Below are positions 25,404 through 33,010 of a stretch of DNA of 50,943 nucleotides, in pieces. The stretch's first letter is position 1; every line of letters starts with the position of its first letter. The stretch is from NCBI GenBank assembly GCA_043760535.1, contig JAYUOV010000034.1, forward strand, positions 1-50,943, read 5' to 3'. Source of the DNA: JAZKFT01 sp043760535. Lineage in GTDB: Bacteria > Bacteroidota > Bacteroidia > Chitinophagales > Chitinophagaceae. The notes below the pieces were generated by a model, which saw only the letters and a program-made list of their open reading frames with translations, was not told the origin of the DNA and made no database searches. The position numbers were made by a program, and so were the translations under genes.

Positions 25404-26372
25404 TTACAATACTGCCTGAGGTAAATCTTTAACCGTATAAAATTCATTTTTAATGATGAATAAGGTGGTTTGTTTGTTGTTTTTTATCACCCATCTTTCG
25501 CTTTGTAATAGCCTGCCACTGGCACCGTAGGTCAGTTGCTCCGTCCAGATTGTTTTGTCTTTTTCGGTCAGTCTTTTTTCGGTTAGTAACCCAATGTCAT
25601 TATAGGTAAAAATCAGTTTTAGTTTCCGTTGCTTATTGGTGGCATCCATTATTTTTATAGTAGCAAAATAGGGGCGATTCTGGTTTAGATATTCGTATAA
25701 AACAGTAGTAGTTTGTAAAGTAGCAGTTTGCTGTTTGGCTATAATATTATTGTTACTATCGGTACTGTAACTCCATTTATTGCTTAGCTGATAATTGTTT
25801 TCAAACAAGTCGTAGGGCAATACTTCTTCATTAAAAAATCTGTCAATTAGCTGGTCGTTCAGCGAAGTGTTTTTTCCGTTCCAGTCAAAATCCATTTCAA
25901 ATTCTTTGGGTGCCGGGTTCTCATCTAGCCACCATTGTACCTGCTGTTTTTTTAGAATGGTATTTACAAAATCCATGTTCTTTTTATACACCAATCCCAG
26001 GCCGGAGAGTGCTTTGTACTGGGTGCCACCCGTCACAGTTTCTATTTTCTGAACGGTACTGGTTTGCAGGCTCAGATTATCTATCAGCAACGCATCCACA
26101 CCTTCTTGCTGTGCCTGTGTTTTAATGGCTATAAGTAAGGCATCCGCCGATACCCACGGCGATAATTTTGCTTCTACCATTTTTACCTTATAAAAGGAAT
26201 CTACTGGTTGTTCTTTTCCCAGAAAAACATCGACACTACGCTGATGCGGCTTTAGCGGAATAGGAGTAATAGTGGCCTTTACTGTATGAAATTGTTGAGC
26301 TGGCTGATATACTTCGCAACTTACCAATGCAAAACAAAAAAGGATCAGGCATCTTTGTAAAATAGTTATCAT
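25404..26372 (-). CDS. Hypothetical lipoprotein
   Basis: A 322-residue predicted lipoprotein: MITILQRCLILFCFALVSC ends in a lipobox Cys. The mature part has an N-terminal alpha/beta region (HQRSVDVFLGKEQPVD, ADALLIAIKTQAQQEGVDALLIDN) and a C-terminal stretch of beta strands resembling YD/RHS-like wedge repeats (FTYNDIGLLTEKRLTEKDK, LTYGASGRLLQSERW). I do not know the family. Divergent from trmD with 60 nt between the starts; its stop is 8 nt from the convergent S4 gene's stop. Confidence 0.7.
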   Translation of the reverse strand: MITILQRCLILFCFALVSCEVYQPAQQFHTVKATITPIPLKPHQRSVDVFLGKEQPVDSFYKVKMVEAKLSPWVSADALLIAIKTQAQQEGVDALLIDNLSLQTSTVQKIETVTGGTQYKALSGLGLVYKKNMDFVNTILKKQQVQWWLDENPAPKEFEMDFDWNGKNTSLNDQLIDRFFNEEVLPYDLFENNYQLSNKWSYSTDSNNNIIAKQQTATLQTTTVLYEYLNQNRPYFATIKIMDATNKQRKLKLIFTYNDIGLLTEKRLTEKDKTIWTEQLTYGASGRLLQSERWVIKNNKQTTLFIIKNEFYTVKDLPQAVL

Positions 26373-26432
26373 GGTTTTAAAAAGACAATAAAAAATGTAG
26401 ATCTGAGATTACAATTTTGTTAAAAGAATTTT

Positions 26433-27104
26433 ATGCGAATAGATATTATTACTGTAGTACCCGAATTGCTAGAAAGCCCACTGAACCATAGTATGATGAA
26501 ACGGGCACAGGATAAAGGTTTGCTGGAAATACATACCCACCAGCTTCGGCAATGGGCGGTAAACAAATATGGGCAAATAGACGACTACCAATTTGGTGCC
26601 GGTGCAGGTATGGTAATGATGTGCGAACCGCTGGTAAATGCCATAGAAAGCCTGCAAAAGGAACGGAGTTACGATGCCATTATTTACCTAACACCCGATG
26701 GAAAAACATTCAATCAGGGCATGGCCAACCAGCTTAGCATGAAGGAGAATCTGATGCTGATTTGTGGCCATTACAAGGGTATCGACCAAAGGGTACGAGA
26801 CCATTTTATTACCATGGAAATATCCATCGGCGACTATGTGCTAAGTGGTGGCGAACTGGCGGCTGCTGTGCTGGTAGATGCTATTGGCAGACTACTGCCA
26901 GGTGTGCTGAATGATGGCACAAGTGCTCTCACCGATTCTTTTCAGGATAATCTTTTAGCACCGCCCGTATATACCCGCCCCGCCGAGTTTCGTGGCTGGA
27001 AAGTGCCCGATATTTTATTGAGTGGCGACCCCGTTAAAATAGAAGACTGGCGGTACGAGCAAAGTGTAAAACGAACAGAAGAAAGAAGGCCGGATTTATT
27101 ATAA
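26433..27104 (+). CDS. trmD: tRNA (guanine-N1-)-methyltransferase
   Basis: A 223-residue SPOUT methyltransferase making m1G37 in tRNAs with G36, which prevents frameshifting. MRIDIITVVPELLESPL is the family N-terminus; DDYQFGAGAGMVM, IYLTPDGKTFNQ, ICGHYKGIDQRV and the knot segment EISIGDYVLSGGELAA bind SAM; PVYTRPAEF and a C-terminal domain contact tRNA. It does not stand in the usual rpsP-rimM-trmD-rplS operon here. Confidence 0.97.
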   Translation: MRIDIITVVPELLESPLNHSMMKRAQDKGLLEIHTHQLRQWAVNKYGQIDDYQFGAGAGMVMMCEPLVNAIESLQKERSYDAIIYLTPDGKTFNQGMANQLSMKENLMLICGHYKGIDQRVRDHFITMEISIGDYVLSGGELAAAVLVDAIGRLLPGVLNDGTSALTDSFQDNLLAPPVYTRPAEFRGWKVPDILLSGDPVKIEDWRYEQSVKRTEERRPDLL

Positions 27105-27153
27105 GCATGCCGGAAATAATGGTTGGCAAAGATTGTTCTATAACGAGATGTTG

Positions 27154-27750
27154 CTATCCTAACTTTCTATCTCCCATCTGTAATCCAAAATGCTGGTTAA
27201 AAAGCCGGCCTATAAAATAGCCGATAGCAAGGCCTACAGCCACACCGCCAATAATATCCACCGGATAATGAACCCCTACATATACCTGTGCGTAGCAGAT
27301 AATGCCAGCCCACACAAAAAACAGTTTTAATTTTGGCCCAATTATTTGCCTGCCCGAAGTATAAATAAACATGGCCACCGAAAAATGATTGGCAGCATGG
27401 CTGGATGTAAAGCTGAAACTACTTGGGCATCGCTTAATAATAAAACGTAGGTATTGCTGTATAAACGGGTCGTTACAAGGCCGGATGCGGCCTACATACA
27501 CTTTTAAAATCTGGCTACTTACAATATCGCTTAAAGCTACTGTGGCCAGCAATGCCAGTATCCAAAATGCACCTTTGCCCCTAAAATTAAACAATGCAAA
27601 TGCCATTAAGAATAAATAGAGCGGTGCCCATAACACAGCTTCCCTTATCCAGGGCATCCAGCTATCAAAAAAAGCATTGCTGCCATCCTGGTTTATAAGC
27701 AGGAAAAGGGTTTGATCCCAGTATTCTATTTTTTTCCAAAGGCTGTGCAT
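27154..27750 (-). CDS. PAP2-family membrane phosphatase
   Basis: A 198-residue integral membrane phosphatase of the type-2 phosphatidic acid phosphatase family (BacA-independent undecaprenyl pyrophosphatase, PgpB-like or lipid A phosphatase). The three catalytic motifs are KVYVGRIRP, SSFSFTSSHAANH and YVGVHYPVDIIGG, with the nucleophile His in the last. Five to six membrane segments. The longest frame begins at 27810, but that start lies in the loop of the tRNA terminator, so I use ATG 27750 (MHSLWKKIEYWD). Substrate not determinable. Confidence 0.88.
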   Translation of the reverse strand: MHSLWKKIEYWDQTLFLLINQDGSNAFFDSWMPWIREAVLWAPLYLFLMAFALFNFRGKGAFWILALLATVALSDIVSSQILKVYVGRIRPCNDPFIQQYLRFIIKRCPSSFSFTSSHAANHFSVAMFIYTSGRQIIGPKLKLFFVWAGIICYAQVYVGVHYPVDIIGGVAVGLAIGYFIGRLFNQHFGLQMGDRKLG

Positions 27751-27793
27751 GTGGCTGGTAAAAGTTATGTAGTAAACGATTGCGGATAAAAAT

Positions 27794-27826
27794 AAAAAAA
27801 GCGAAGCCATTGCTTCGCTTTTTTTT
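27794..27826 (-). terminator. Terminator of tRNA-Pro
   Basis: Stem GCGAAGC/GCTTCGC extended by A7/T8 arms with a 4-nt loop, immediately after the 3' end of the minus-strand tRNA. Confidence 0.9.
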
Positions 27827-27827
27827 G

Positions 27828-27901
27828 TCGGGACGACAAGATTCGAACTTGCGACCCCCAGACCCCCAGCCTGGTACGCTACCGGACTGCGCTACGTCCC
27901 G
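27828..27901 (-). tRNA. tRNA-Pro (anticodon GGG)
   Basis: 74 nt on the minus strand. Acceptor CGGGACG pairs with CGTCCCG, the D arm contains GCGCAGTCCGGTAGCGT, the anticodon stem CCAGG/TCTGG holds loop CTGGGGG with anticodon GGG, and the T arm has GTTCGAATC. CCA is not encoded in full. The G18G19 and pseudouridine-loop landmarks are intact. Confidence 0.93.
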
Positions 27902-28022
27902 TTTTATTATGGTATTATTTAAAAGAAACAAAAATAATGGTTCACAACAACACACTCAAATCAAAATAATTGGTTAATCAATTGCGTTAGGTTTTCTTTG
28001 TAAAAGACAATCTGAAAAACTT

Positions 28023-28922
28023 TTGAAGAAACTTAGTTTTATTACCACATTTATAGCTGTATTTAGCACCTGTGGCCATGGTCAAAGAATAGATATAGAC
28101 CTTTTTGGAGGCATCTGCAATTATCAGGGCGACTTACAGCCCATTTTTTTGACAATGAACCTTGCCAAGCCTGCGGGTTTTATGGTGGTAAAATATGGCC
28201 TTACAAATAATATTTTTTTACGTGCTGGCTTTGCCATGGGTAGTATTGAGGGTAACGATAAGATAAACCGTGTAGATCTTAAAAATAGAAATTTACAATT
28301 TAGGTCGCAGCTTAGTGAATTTCATGCAGGTGTAGAGTATCGATTTATAAATCCGGAAAATTTTGCTGTAACTCCCTATGTATTTGCCGGACTAGGGGTG
28401 TTCAGTTATAACCCATACACCAGTTATCAGGGCAAAAAATATTTTTTGCAGCCACTTGGTACAGAGGGGCAGGGCCTAGCACAATACCCCGAAAAGAGAC
28501 CTTATTCGCTTACCCAGTTTTGTGTGCCTTATGGTGCCGGGTTTAAATGGCAGGTAAACTGTAACCTCAATCTTGGATTTGAATTTGGCCACCGCAAACT
28601 ATTTACTGATTATCTAGACGATGTAAGCGGAACTTTTGCAGACGAAAGCACACTTCGCAATGCCCGTGGGCAAACAGCTGTTGACTTGGCCTTTAGAAGA
28701 AGAGAAATAGATCCTAACAAACCGTACCCAACTGAGGGGGCGGGCCGTGGCAACGCCAAACAAGACGATTGGTATTATTTTACGGGGTTTACCATTGGCC
28801 TTCGGCTAAACGACTGCGAAACAGGAGGCTTCTCCTTAGGTGGATTATTTAATAGAAACGGCAATGGTAGTGGTGGCCGCAGGGGTAAATCCCGTACTAG
28901 CTGCCCTACCAATGTTTGGTAA
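28023..28922 (+). CDS. DUF6089-type outer-membrane beta-barrel protein
   Basis: A 299-residue exported protein, start TTG 28023 (MKKLSFITTFIAVFSTCGHGQ, signal peptide). The mature part alternates amphipathic strands: DIDLFGGICNYQGDL, FHAGVEYRFINPE, VTPYVFAGLGVFSYNPY, CNLNLGFEFGHRKLFTDYLDDVSG, WYYFTGFTIGLRL. FNYxGDLQ and YLDDVSGTF match the DUF6089 family of Bacteroidetes barrels as I know it. The Gly/Arg-rich end (NGNGSGGRRGKSR) is unusual for a barrel C-terminus and may be extracellular or periplasmic. Function unknown. Confidence 0.8.
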   Translation: MKKLSFITTFIAVFSTCGHGQRIDIDLFGGICNYQGDLQPIFLTMNLAKPAGFMVVKYGLTNNIFLRAGFAMGSIEGNDKINRVDLKNRNLQFRSQLSEFHAGVEYRFINPENFAVTPYVFAGLGVFSYNPYTSYQGKKYFLQPLGTEGQGLAQYPEKRPYSLTQFCVPYGAGFKWQVNCNLNLGFEFGHRKLFTDYLDDVSGTFADESTLRNARGQTAVDLAFRRREIDPNKPYPTEGAGRGNAKQDDWYYFTGFTIGLRLNDCETGGFSLGGLFNRNGNGSGGRRGKSRTSCPTNVW

Positions 28923-29059
28923 CGGGGCATCATTTTAGTGGCAATATAAAAGCTAGAACGGAATACCTTAAATGAGGGGTTGCAAAAAATTATAAAGCTA
29001 TTAATACATGCCCCTATTCGGCCATATCTAACAGCATCATCTTTTAGCACTACAAACAC

Positions 29060-29776
29060 ATGCCGCAACAAATTGTAACCGTTCAGGATTTGGGGACTAC
29101 TTCCTACAAAGAAGTGTGGGATTATCAGGAAGCAATTCTGCAAAAAAATGTGGAGATAAAAAGGGCGTTTCATAGCCAAAAACCTCCCACTACCCATTAC
29201 CCACTCACTACGCACCGCCTACTCTTAGTAGAGCATCCACCTGTGTACACCCTTGGCAAAAGTGGCCACGAAGAAAATATATTGATAGATGCAAGTACAA
29301 GAGCCGAAAAAGGCATCGAATACTTTAAAATAAACCGGGGCGGCGATATCACTTTTCATGGGCCTGGGCAACTGGTAGGCTATCCCATTTTAGATCTGGA
29401 AAAATTTAAAACCGACATAGGCTGGTACCTGCGTAGTTTGGAAGAAGTGATTATAAAAACCATTGCCCATTTTGGCATAATTGGCCAGCGTAGCAGCGGC
29501 GAAACCGGCGTTTGGATAGATGCCGATATTAAAGGCCGAGAACGAAAAATTTGTGCCATGGGCGTACGTTGTAGCCGATGGATTACCATGCACGGCTGGG
29601 CCTTGAATGTAAATACCAACCTCGATTATTTTACCTACATTATTCCCTGTGGTATTGCAGAGAAGCAGGTTACATCTATGCAAAAAGAGCTGGGATATGA
29701 AGTGGATATGGAAGTAGTAAAAACGGTTTTGAAAGAAAAATTTGCGGAAGTTTTTGGGGCAATAATGACAGGGTGA
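29060..29776 (+). CDS. lipB: Octanoyl-[ACP]:protein N-octanoyltransferase
   Basis: A 238-residue enzyme that transfers octanoate from ACP to lipoyl domains as the first step of lipoate synthesis. Active-site features: RGGDITFHGPGQLVGYP, Lys163 in RKICAMGVR, and the acyl-accepting Cys197 in IIPCGIAEKQVTSM. A low-complexity insert (residues about 38-52, QKPPTTHYPLTTHR) from a CCACTACCCATTACC-like repeat enlarges a loop before VEHPPVYTLGKSG. Start ATG 29060. The dispersed repeat copy B begins 7 nt after the stop. Confidence 0.96.
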   Translation: MPQQIVTVQDLGTTSYKEVWDYQEAILQKNVEIKRAFHSQKPPTTHYPLTTHRLLLVEHPPVYTLGKSGHEENILIDASTRAEKGIEYFKINRGGDITFHGPGQLVGYPILDLEKFKTDIGWYLRSLEEVIIKTIAHFGIIGQRSSGETGVWIDADIKGRERKICAMGVRCSRWITMHGWALNVNTNLDYFTYIIPCGIAEKQVTSMQKELGYEVDMEVVKTVLKEKFAEVFGAIMTG

Positions 29777-29782
29777 TTTTAT

Positions 29783-29975
29783 TGTAGAGACGCCATGCTG
29801 GTGTCTAAATCTAACCGATAAATGGTGTCTCACTCTAACCAATAAAAATGTAACAAATTGGGCGGAGATTTTTGACGGTTAAATAGAATTACCACTGTAG
29901 AACGGAGCCCCGTAATGCTACGGGGTTTAAAACGTTCGCAATGTCGCCCAATCAGGGCTCAATTGCCTGGCTAAA
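29783..29975 (+). repeat. Dispersed palindromic repeat, copy B (long form)
   Basis: Begins TGTAGAGACGCCAT just after lipB and continues through TTTTTGACGGTT, GAACGGAGCCCCGTA/TACGGGG, AACGTTCGCAATGTCGCCC and ATCAGGGC...GCCTGGC followed by A-rich sequence. It aligns end to end with copy D. The remaining intergenic DNA to 30131 shows no gene. Confidence 0.8.
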
Positions 29976-30131
29976 AAGGAAAAATTTAGAAGGTAAAAAG
30001 AAAAAAATCCGTCTTCATCCGCCACAAGCCGTGTCAGCCGTGCTGCTATCCCTCTCGTAAACGCTGCCAATACCGCACCGGCAACTTTCTGGCAGTATCC
30101 TTGTTATCTTCATTGCAAATATTCCGGAAAT

Positions 30132-31229
30132 ATGTTAGGACACCGATTTACAAATTTTGACCCCAACGATAACGAAAAAAGTAAATTTCAGCAATTGCTG
30201 GATTTGCTTTTGGAACTGCTTACCTATACCAATGGCGACATGGGCGAAGCCATGAACTGGATGAACGAACTGGATAAGCAATACCAGCTTACCAACAACA
30301 ATTATGGTATGGGCGACTTTTTGGAAGAACTGAAAGAGAAAGGCTATATAGACGATAACAACGGCCTTGGAGAAATAAAAATTACTCCAAAAACCGAGCA
30401 AGGCATCCGTAAAAAAAGCCTGGAAGACATTTTTGGCAAACTGAAGAAAACCAAGAGCGGTAACCACCAAACGTTTAAACCCGGTGCCGGCGATGAACTA
30501 AACCCGGAAACAAAACCATTTCAGTTTGGCGATACTTTGGAGCAAATAGATTTTACCGAAAGTATCCGCAACGCACAGATTAACCACGGCATAGAAAGCT
30601 TTAGAATGCAGGAAGATGACCTGCAAATACGGGAAACGGATTTTAAGACCCAAACCAGCACCGTGCTGATGATAGACATTAGCCACAGCATGATTTTGTA
30701 CGGCGAAGACCGCATAACGCCTGCCAAAAAAGTGGCAATGGCTTTGAGTGAATTGATTACGACAAAATACCCGAAAGATACCTTGGATATTGTGGTATTT
30801 GGCAACGATGCCTGGACCGTGGAAATAAAAGACCTGCCTTATCTGCAGGTAGGGCCATACCATACCAACACAGTAGCCGGTCTGGAACTGGCTATGGATT
30901 TACTCCGCCGCCGCAAGAACCCCAACAAACAAATTTTTATGATTACCGATGGCAAACCCACCTGCCTGAAGGTAAATGGACGCTACTATAAAAACAGCTT
31001 TGGCATAGACCGGAAAATATTCAATCGCTGCTTGAACCTGGCTGCCCAATGCAAGAAGGTAAAAATACCTATCACCACATTTATGATAGCCAGCGACCCT
31101 TACCTGCAGCGGTTTGTAACAGAGTTTACAGAGACCAATAACGGTAAAGCCTTCTTTGCTTCGCTGGATAAACTGGGGGCTTTTATTTTTAAGGATTTTG
31201 AGAACGGTAAGAGGAAGACGGTGTATTAA
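30132..31229 (+). CDS. VWA-domain protein, partner of MoxR-type AAA+ ATPase
   Basis: A 365-residue cytoplasmic protein. Residues 1-130 are helical and charged; the von Willebrand A domain begins near 175 with a complete MIDAS: D182-I-S184-H-S186, a threonine in YHTNTVAGLELAMDLL, and MITDGKP. In Bacteroidetes such VWA proteins work with a magnesium-chelatase/MoxR-like AAA+ ATPase; that partner is at 33011, about 1.8 kb downstream, the pair now being separated by an island of small genes. The 3' end of this gene (about 70 bp) has a second, decayed copy at 32398-32470. No signal peptide. Confidence 0.88.
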   Translation: MLGHRFTNFDPNDNEKSKFQQLLDLLLELLTYTNGDMGEAMNWMNELDKQYQLTNNNYGMGDFLEELKEKGYIDDNNGLGEIKITPKTEQGIRKKSLEDIFGKLKKTKSGNHQTFKPGAGDELNPETKPFQFGDTLEQIDFTESIRNAQINHGIESFRMQEDDLQIRETDFKTQTSTVLMIDISHSMILYGEDRITPAKKVAMALSELITTKYPKDTLDIVVFGNDAWTVEIKDLPYLQVGPYHTNTVAGLELAMDLLRRRKNPNKQIFMITDGKPTCLKVNGRYYKNSFGIDRKIFNRCLNLAAQCKKVKIPITTFMIASDPYLQRFVTEFTETNNGKAFFASLDKLGAFIFKDFENGKRKTVY

Positions 31230-31269
31230 AATGGGTAGAAAACAATAACTTCACATCAAACTTTTAAGT

Positions 31270-31392
31270 ATGAAAGACGTTGTAATAAAGGATGTAAAGC
31301 GGAAATCAAACGTTGATAGGTCGGTTTTAATGGAAGCGGCGATTTTGGCTTATGTAGCTTTAAGAAAACAAAATAGAAAGAGTAAGAATTAG
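31270..31392 (+). CDS. Small protein, paralogue of the one at 31486
   Basis: A 40-residue frame, MKDVVIKDVKRKSNVDRSVLM then EAAILAYVALRKQN. It aligns by eye with the 58-residue protein at 31486: V-IKDVKRKSNV...AAILAYV against V-IIDIERKTTI...AKIAYG. This similarity over an otherwise random-looking region argues that it is or was a gene, possibly a duplicate whose partner was lost. No known domain. Confidence 0.45.
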   Translation: MKDVVIKDVKRKSNVDRSVLMEAAILAYVALRKQNRKSKN

Positions 31393-31485
31393 AGTGGTTG
31401 GTTTTGTAAAAAATGGATATTGCTTTTTGGCTATTAAAAACTACAATAATTACAATGCGCTTATAATTATTTAAATCTACCAGTA

Positions 31486-31662
31486 ATGAAAAAAAAAGAA
31501 GTGACAATCATTGATATCGAAAGGAAAACTACCATACCAATGGATGAAATTATTAGGGTGGCCAAAATAGCTTATGGCATTATAGATAAGCCAATTAACC
31601 ATCACAAGACTAAAAGGGGAAATAAAGTAAAAGTTGCCAAAGCAAGCATAGTATATGCATAA
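31486..31662 (+). CDS. Small protein translationally coupled to TIR-like gene
   Basis: A 58-residue basic protein (KKKEVTIIDIERKTTIPMDE, IIRVAKIAYGIIDK, then a Lys-rich tail KTKRGNKVKVAK). The stop TAA overlaps the start of the next gene in ATGCATAA, an 8-nt overlap typical of translationally coupled pairs such as antitoxin-toxin or sensor-effector genes. A paralogous small frame sits at 31270. It is too short for a confident fold; a helix with AKIAY may bind the partner. Possible antitoxin, immunity or adaptor; not established. Confidence 0.6.
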   Translation: MKKKEVTIIDIERKTTIPMDEIIRVAKIAYGIIDKPINHHKTKRGNKVKVAKASIVYA

Positions 31663-32287
31663 TGCTATTGAGAATAAAAGCTCTGTTTTTATTAACTGTC
31701 CATTTGATAATGCTTACGAACCTTTTTTACAGGCTATAATTTTTACTGTTTTTCGTTGTGGTTTTTTTCCAAGAAGTGCTATGGAAGAAGATGATGCTTC
31801 AGATATTAGGTTGGATAAAATTATCAGGATAATAAAGGAATGTCGATTTGGAATCCATGATATTTCAAGAGTAGAACTGGACGAAGTGAATGGGTTGCCA
31901 AGATTTAATATGCCCTTTGAATTGGGGTTGTTTTGGGGAGCAAAGAGGTTTGGTGAAACAAATCAGTCTGAAAAGAATGCTTTGGTTTTTGAGAAAAAAA
32001 AGTATGACTACCAAAAATACCTGTCTGATATTAACGGTGTGGATATTAAAGCCCACAATGGAAAAATTGAAAGCATTATAAGGTACGTTCGTAACTGGCT
32101 TGCTGCCGCTATGCCTGAAGCGGAAATTGTTTCTGCCAATAAGATTGAAAAAGAATACCTGGATTTTATAGCGCTCAAACTTCCCATGATGATGCTCGAA
32201 AAGCATACATCAGTTCAAGATTTAACCTACAACGATTTTTGTGCGTTTGTAAAGGTGGCAATTGCCGTTAAGTTGCGGCAGATTTAA
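31655..32287 (+). CDS. TIR-like / nucleoside deoxyribosyltransferase-like Rossmann protein
   Basis: A 210-residue cytosolic protein not assigned to a named family. The N-terminal about 150 residues look like a Rossmann fold: KSSVFINCPFDNAYEPFLQAI as first strand and loop, a charged helix DASDIRLDKIIRIIKECRFGIHDIS, and RFNMPFELGLFWGAKRFG, where Glu89 within N-x-x-x-E-L-G matches the position of the catalytic Glu in deoxyribosyltransferase and TIR-like NADases (NxxxELGxA). The following KNALVFEKKKYDYQKYLSDI and ESIIRYVRNWLAAAMP are further structured elements. Proteins with this INCPFDxxY signature occur near defence genes by my recollection. It is coupled to a 58-residue gene and next to a YoeB pair, so a defence or toxin role is possible but inferred. 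Confidence 0.7.
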   Translation: MHNAIENKSSVFINCPFDNAYEPFLQAIIFTVFRCGFFPRSAMEEDDASDIRLDKIIRIIKECRFGIHDISRVELDEVNGLPRFNMPFELGLFWGAKRFGETNQSEKNALVFEKKKYDYQKYLSDINGVDIKAHNGKIESIIRYVRNWLAAAMPEAEIVSANKIEKEYLDFIALKLPMMMLEKHTSVQDLTYNDFCAFVKVAIAVKLRQI

Positions 32288-32320
32288 AATTCTTCTAAAA
32301 AAATAGTAAAGAGGCATCAC

Positions 32321-32366
32321 CTAATAAATGTACCAGAACACCATCAAAACCCTTTGCCAGTTTATA
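32321..32366 (+). pseudogene. Remnant: head of the MoxR-like gene
   Basis: CCTAATAAATG followed by ACCATCAAAACCCTTTGCCAG repeats, with about 80 percent identity by eye, the start of the AAA+ gene at 33001-33047 (CCTAATAAATGAACC, ATCAAAACCCTTGGCCAG). The frame then hits a stop at 32373-32375 or shortly before. It is directly followed by the tail of the VWA gene. Confidence 0.7.
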
Positions 32367-32397
32367 AGTGATTAAAAAAAACAAAAACAGCATGGTG

Positions 32398-32470
32398 CTC
32401 TTCGCTTACCTGAACAAACTAGGGGCTTTTAACTTTAAAGATTTTGAAAACGGGAAAAGGAAGACGGTTT
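32398..32470 (+). pseudogene. Remnant: tail of the VWA gene
   Basis: The frame LFAYLNKLGAFNFKDFENGKRKTV repeats the C-terminus FFASLDKLGAFIFKDFENGKRKTVY of the VWA protein; bases agree at most positions from AAACT to AAGACGGT. Together with the preceding head remnant it is a deleted copy of an AAA+-VWA unit. Confidence 0.75.
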
Positions 32471-32504
32471 GTGGATTTTCTTTTAACAACGATGAATTTA
32501 TTGC

Positions 32505-32732
32505 ATGACTACCACATTTCACTTAGAACCATCCGAATTAGACAATGATTTTCTTACAAAAATCAAATCTGTTTTTGGTGAAAAAAAACTGATTATAACT
32601 GTAGAAGAAGATGATCACAGTACTACAGCATTGCTTTCTACAGAAGCCAACAGGAATAAATTTCAACAGTCGATTCATGAGCTGAACACGGGAAATTTGA
32701 TTGCAGTAAGCCTTGATGATTTGAGGAAATGA
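32505..32732 (+). CDS. Antitoxin of YoeB-type toxin
   Basis: A 75-residue acidic protein (TTFHLEPSELDNDFLTKI, EEDDHSTTAL, then KFQQSIHELNTGNLIAVSLDDL). Its stop overlaps the toxin start in ATGA (32729-32732), the standard layout of a type II antitoxin preceding its toxin. The sequence is not a classical YefM; the C-terminal helix is likely the toxin-binding part. Lies directly after the VWA-tail remnant. Confidence 0.8.
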   Translation: MTTTFHLEPSELDNDFLTKIKSVFGEKKLIITVEEDDHSTTALLSTEANRNKFQQSIHELNTGNLIAVSLDDLRK

Positions 32733-32986
32733 GGACAATTAACTTTACCCCTTCAGCCTTTGATGAATACAATCATTGGAAAAAAGACAATAAAAAACTA
32801 CAGGAAAGAATTGCAGATTTGATAACAGATATACTACGTGACCCCTTTGATGGTATTGGAAAGCCAGAGCCTCTAAAACATCAGCTAAAAGAGTTTTGGA
32901 ATAGAAGAATTAATGACGAACACCGAATTGTATATCAGGTTACAGACGCTGCTATAAACATCATTTCTTGCAAAGACCATTACTAA
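32729..32986 (+). CDS. YoeB/Txe family toxin
   Basis: An 85-residue RelE-fold ribosome-dependent mRNA interferase. The YoeB pattern is clear: FTPSAFDEYNHWKKDNKKLQER, DILRDPFDGIGKPEPLKHQLKEFWNRRINDEHRIVYQV, and the C-terminus SCKDHY with the catalytic His and final Tyr. The Glu/Arg/His catalytic residues are all in place. Paired with the overlapping antitoxin gene upstream. Ends 24 nt before the AAA+ gene. Confidence 0.9.
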   Translation: MRTINFTPSAFDEYNHWKKDNKKLQERIADLITDILRDPFDGIGKPEPLKHQLKEFWNRRINDEHRIVYQVTDAAINIISCKDHY

Positions 32987-33010
32987 AATAAATAACAGAC
33001 AGCCTAATAA

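Noticed and set aside
27750..27810. Longest start of the PAP2 gene at 27810
   Set aside because: The codon is in the loop of the tRNA-Pro terminator, so ATG 27750 is preferred.
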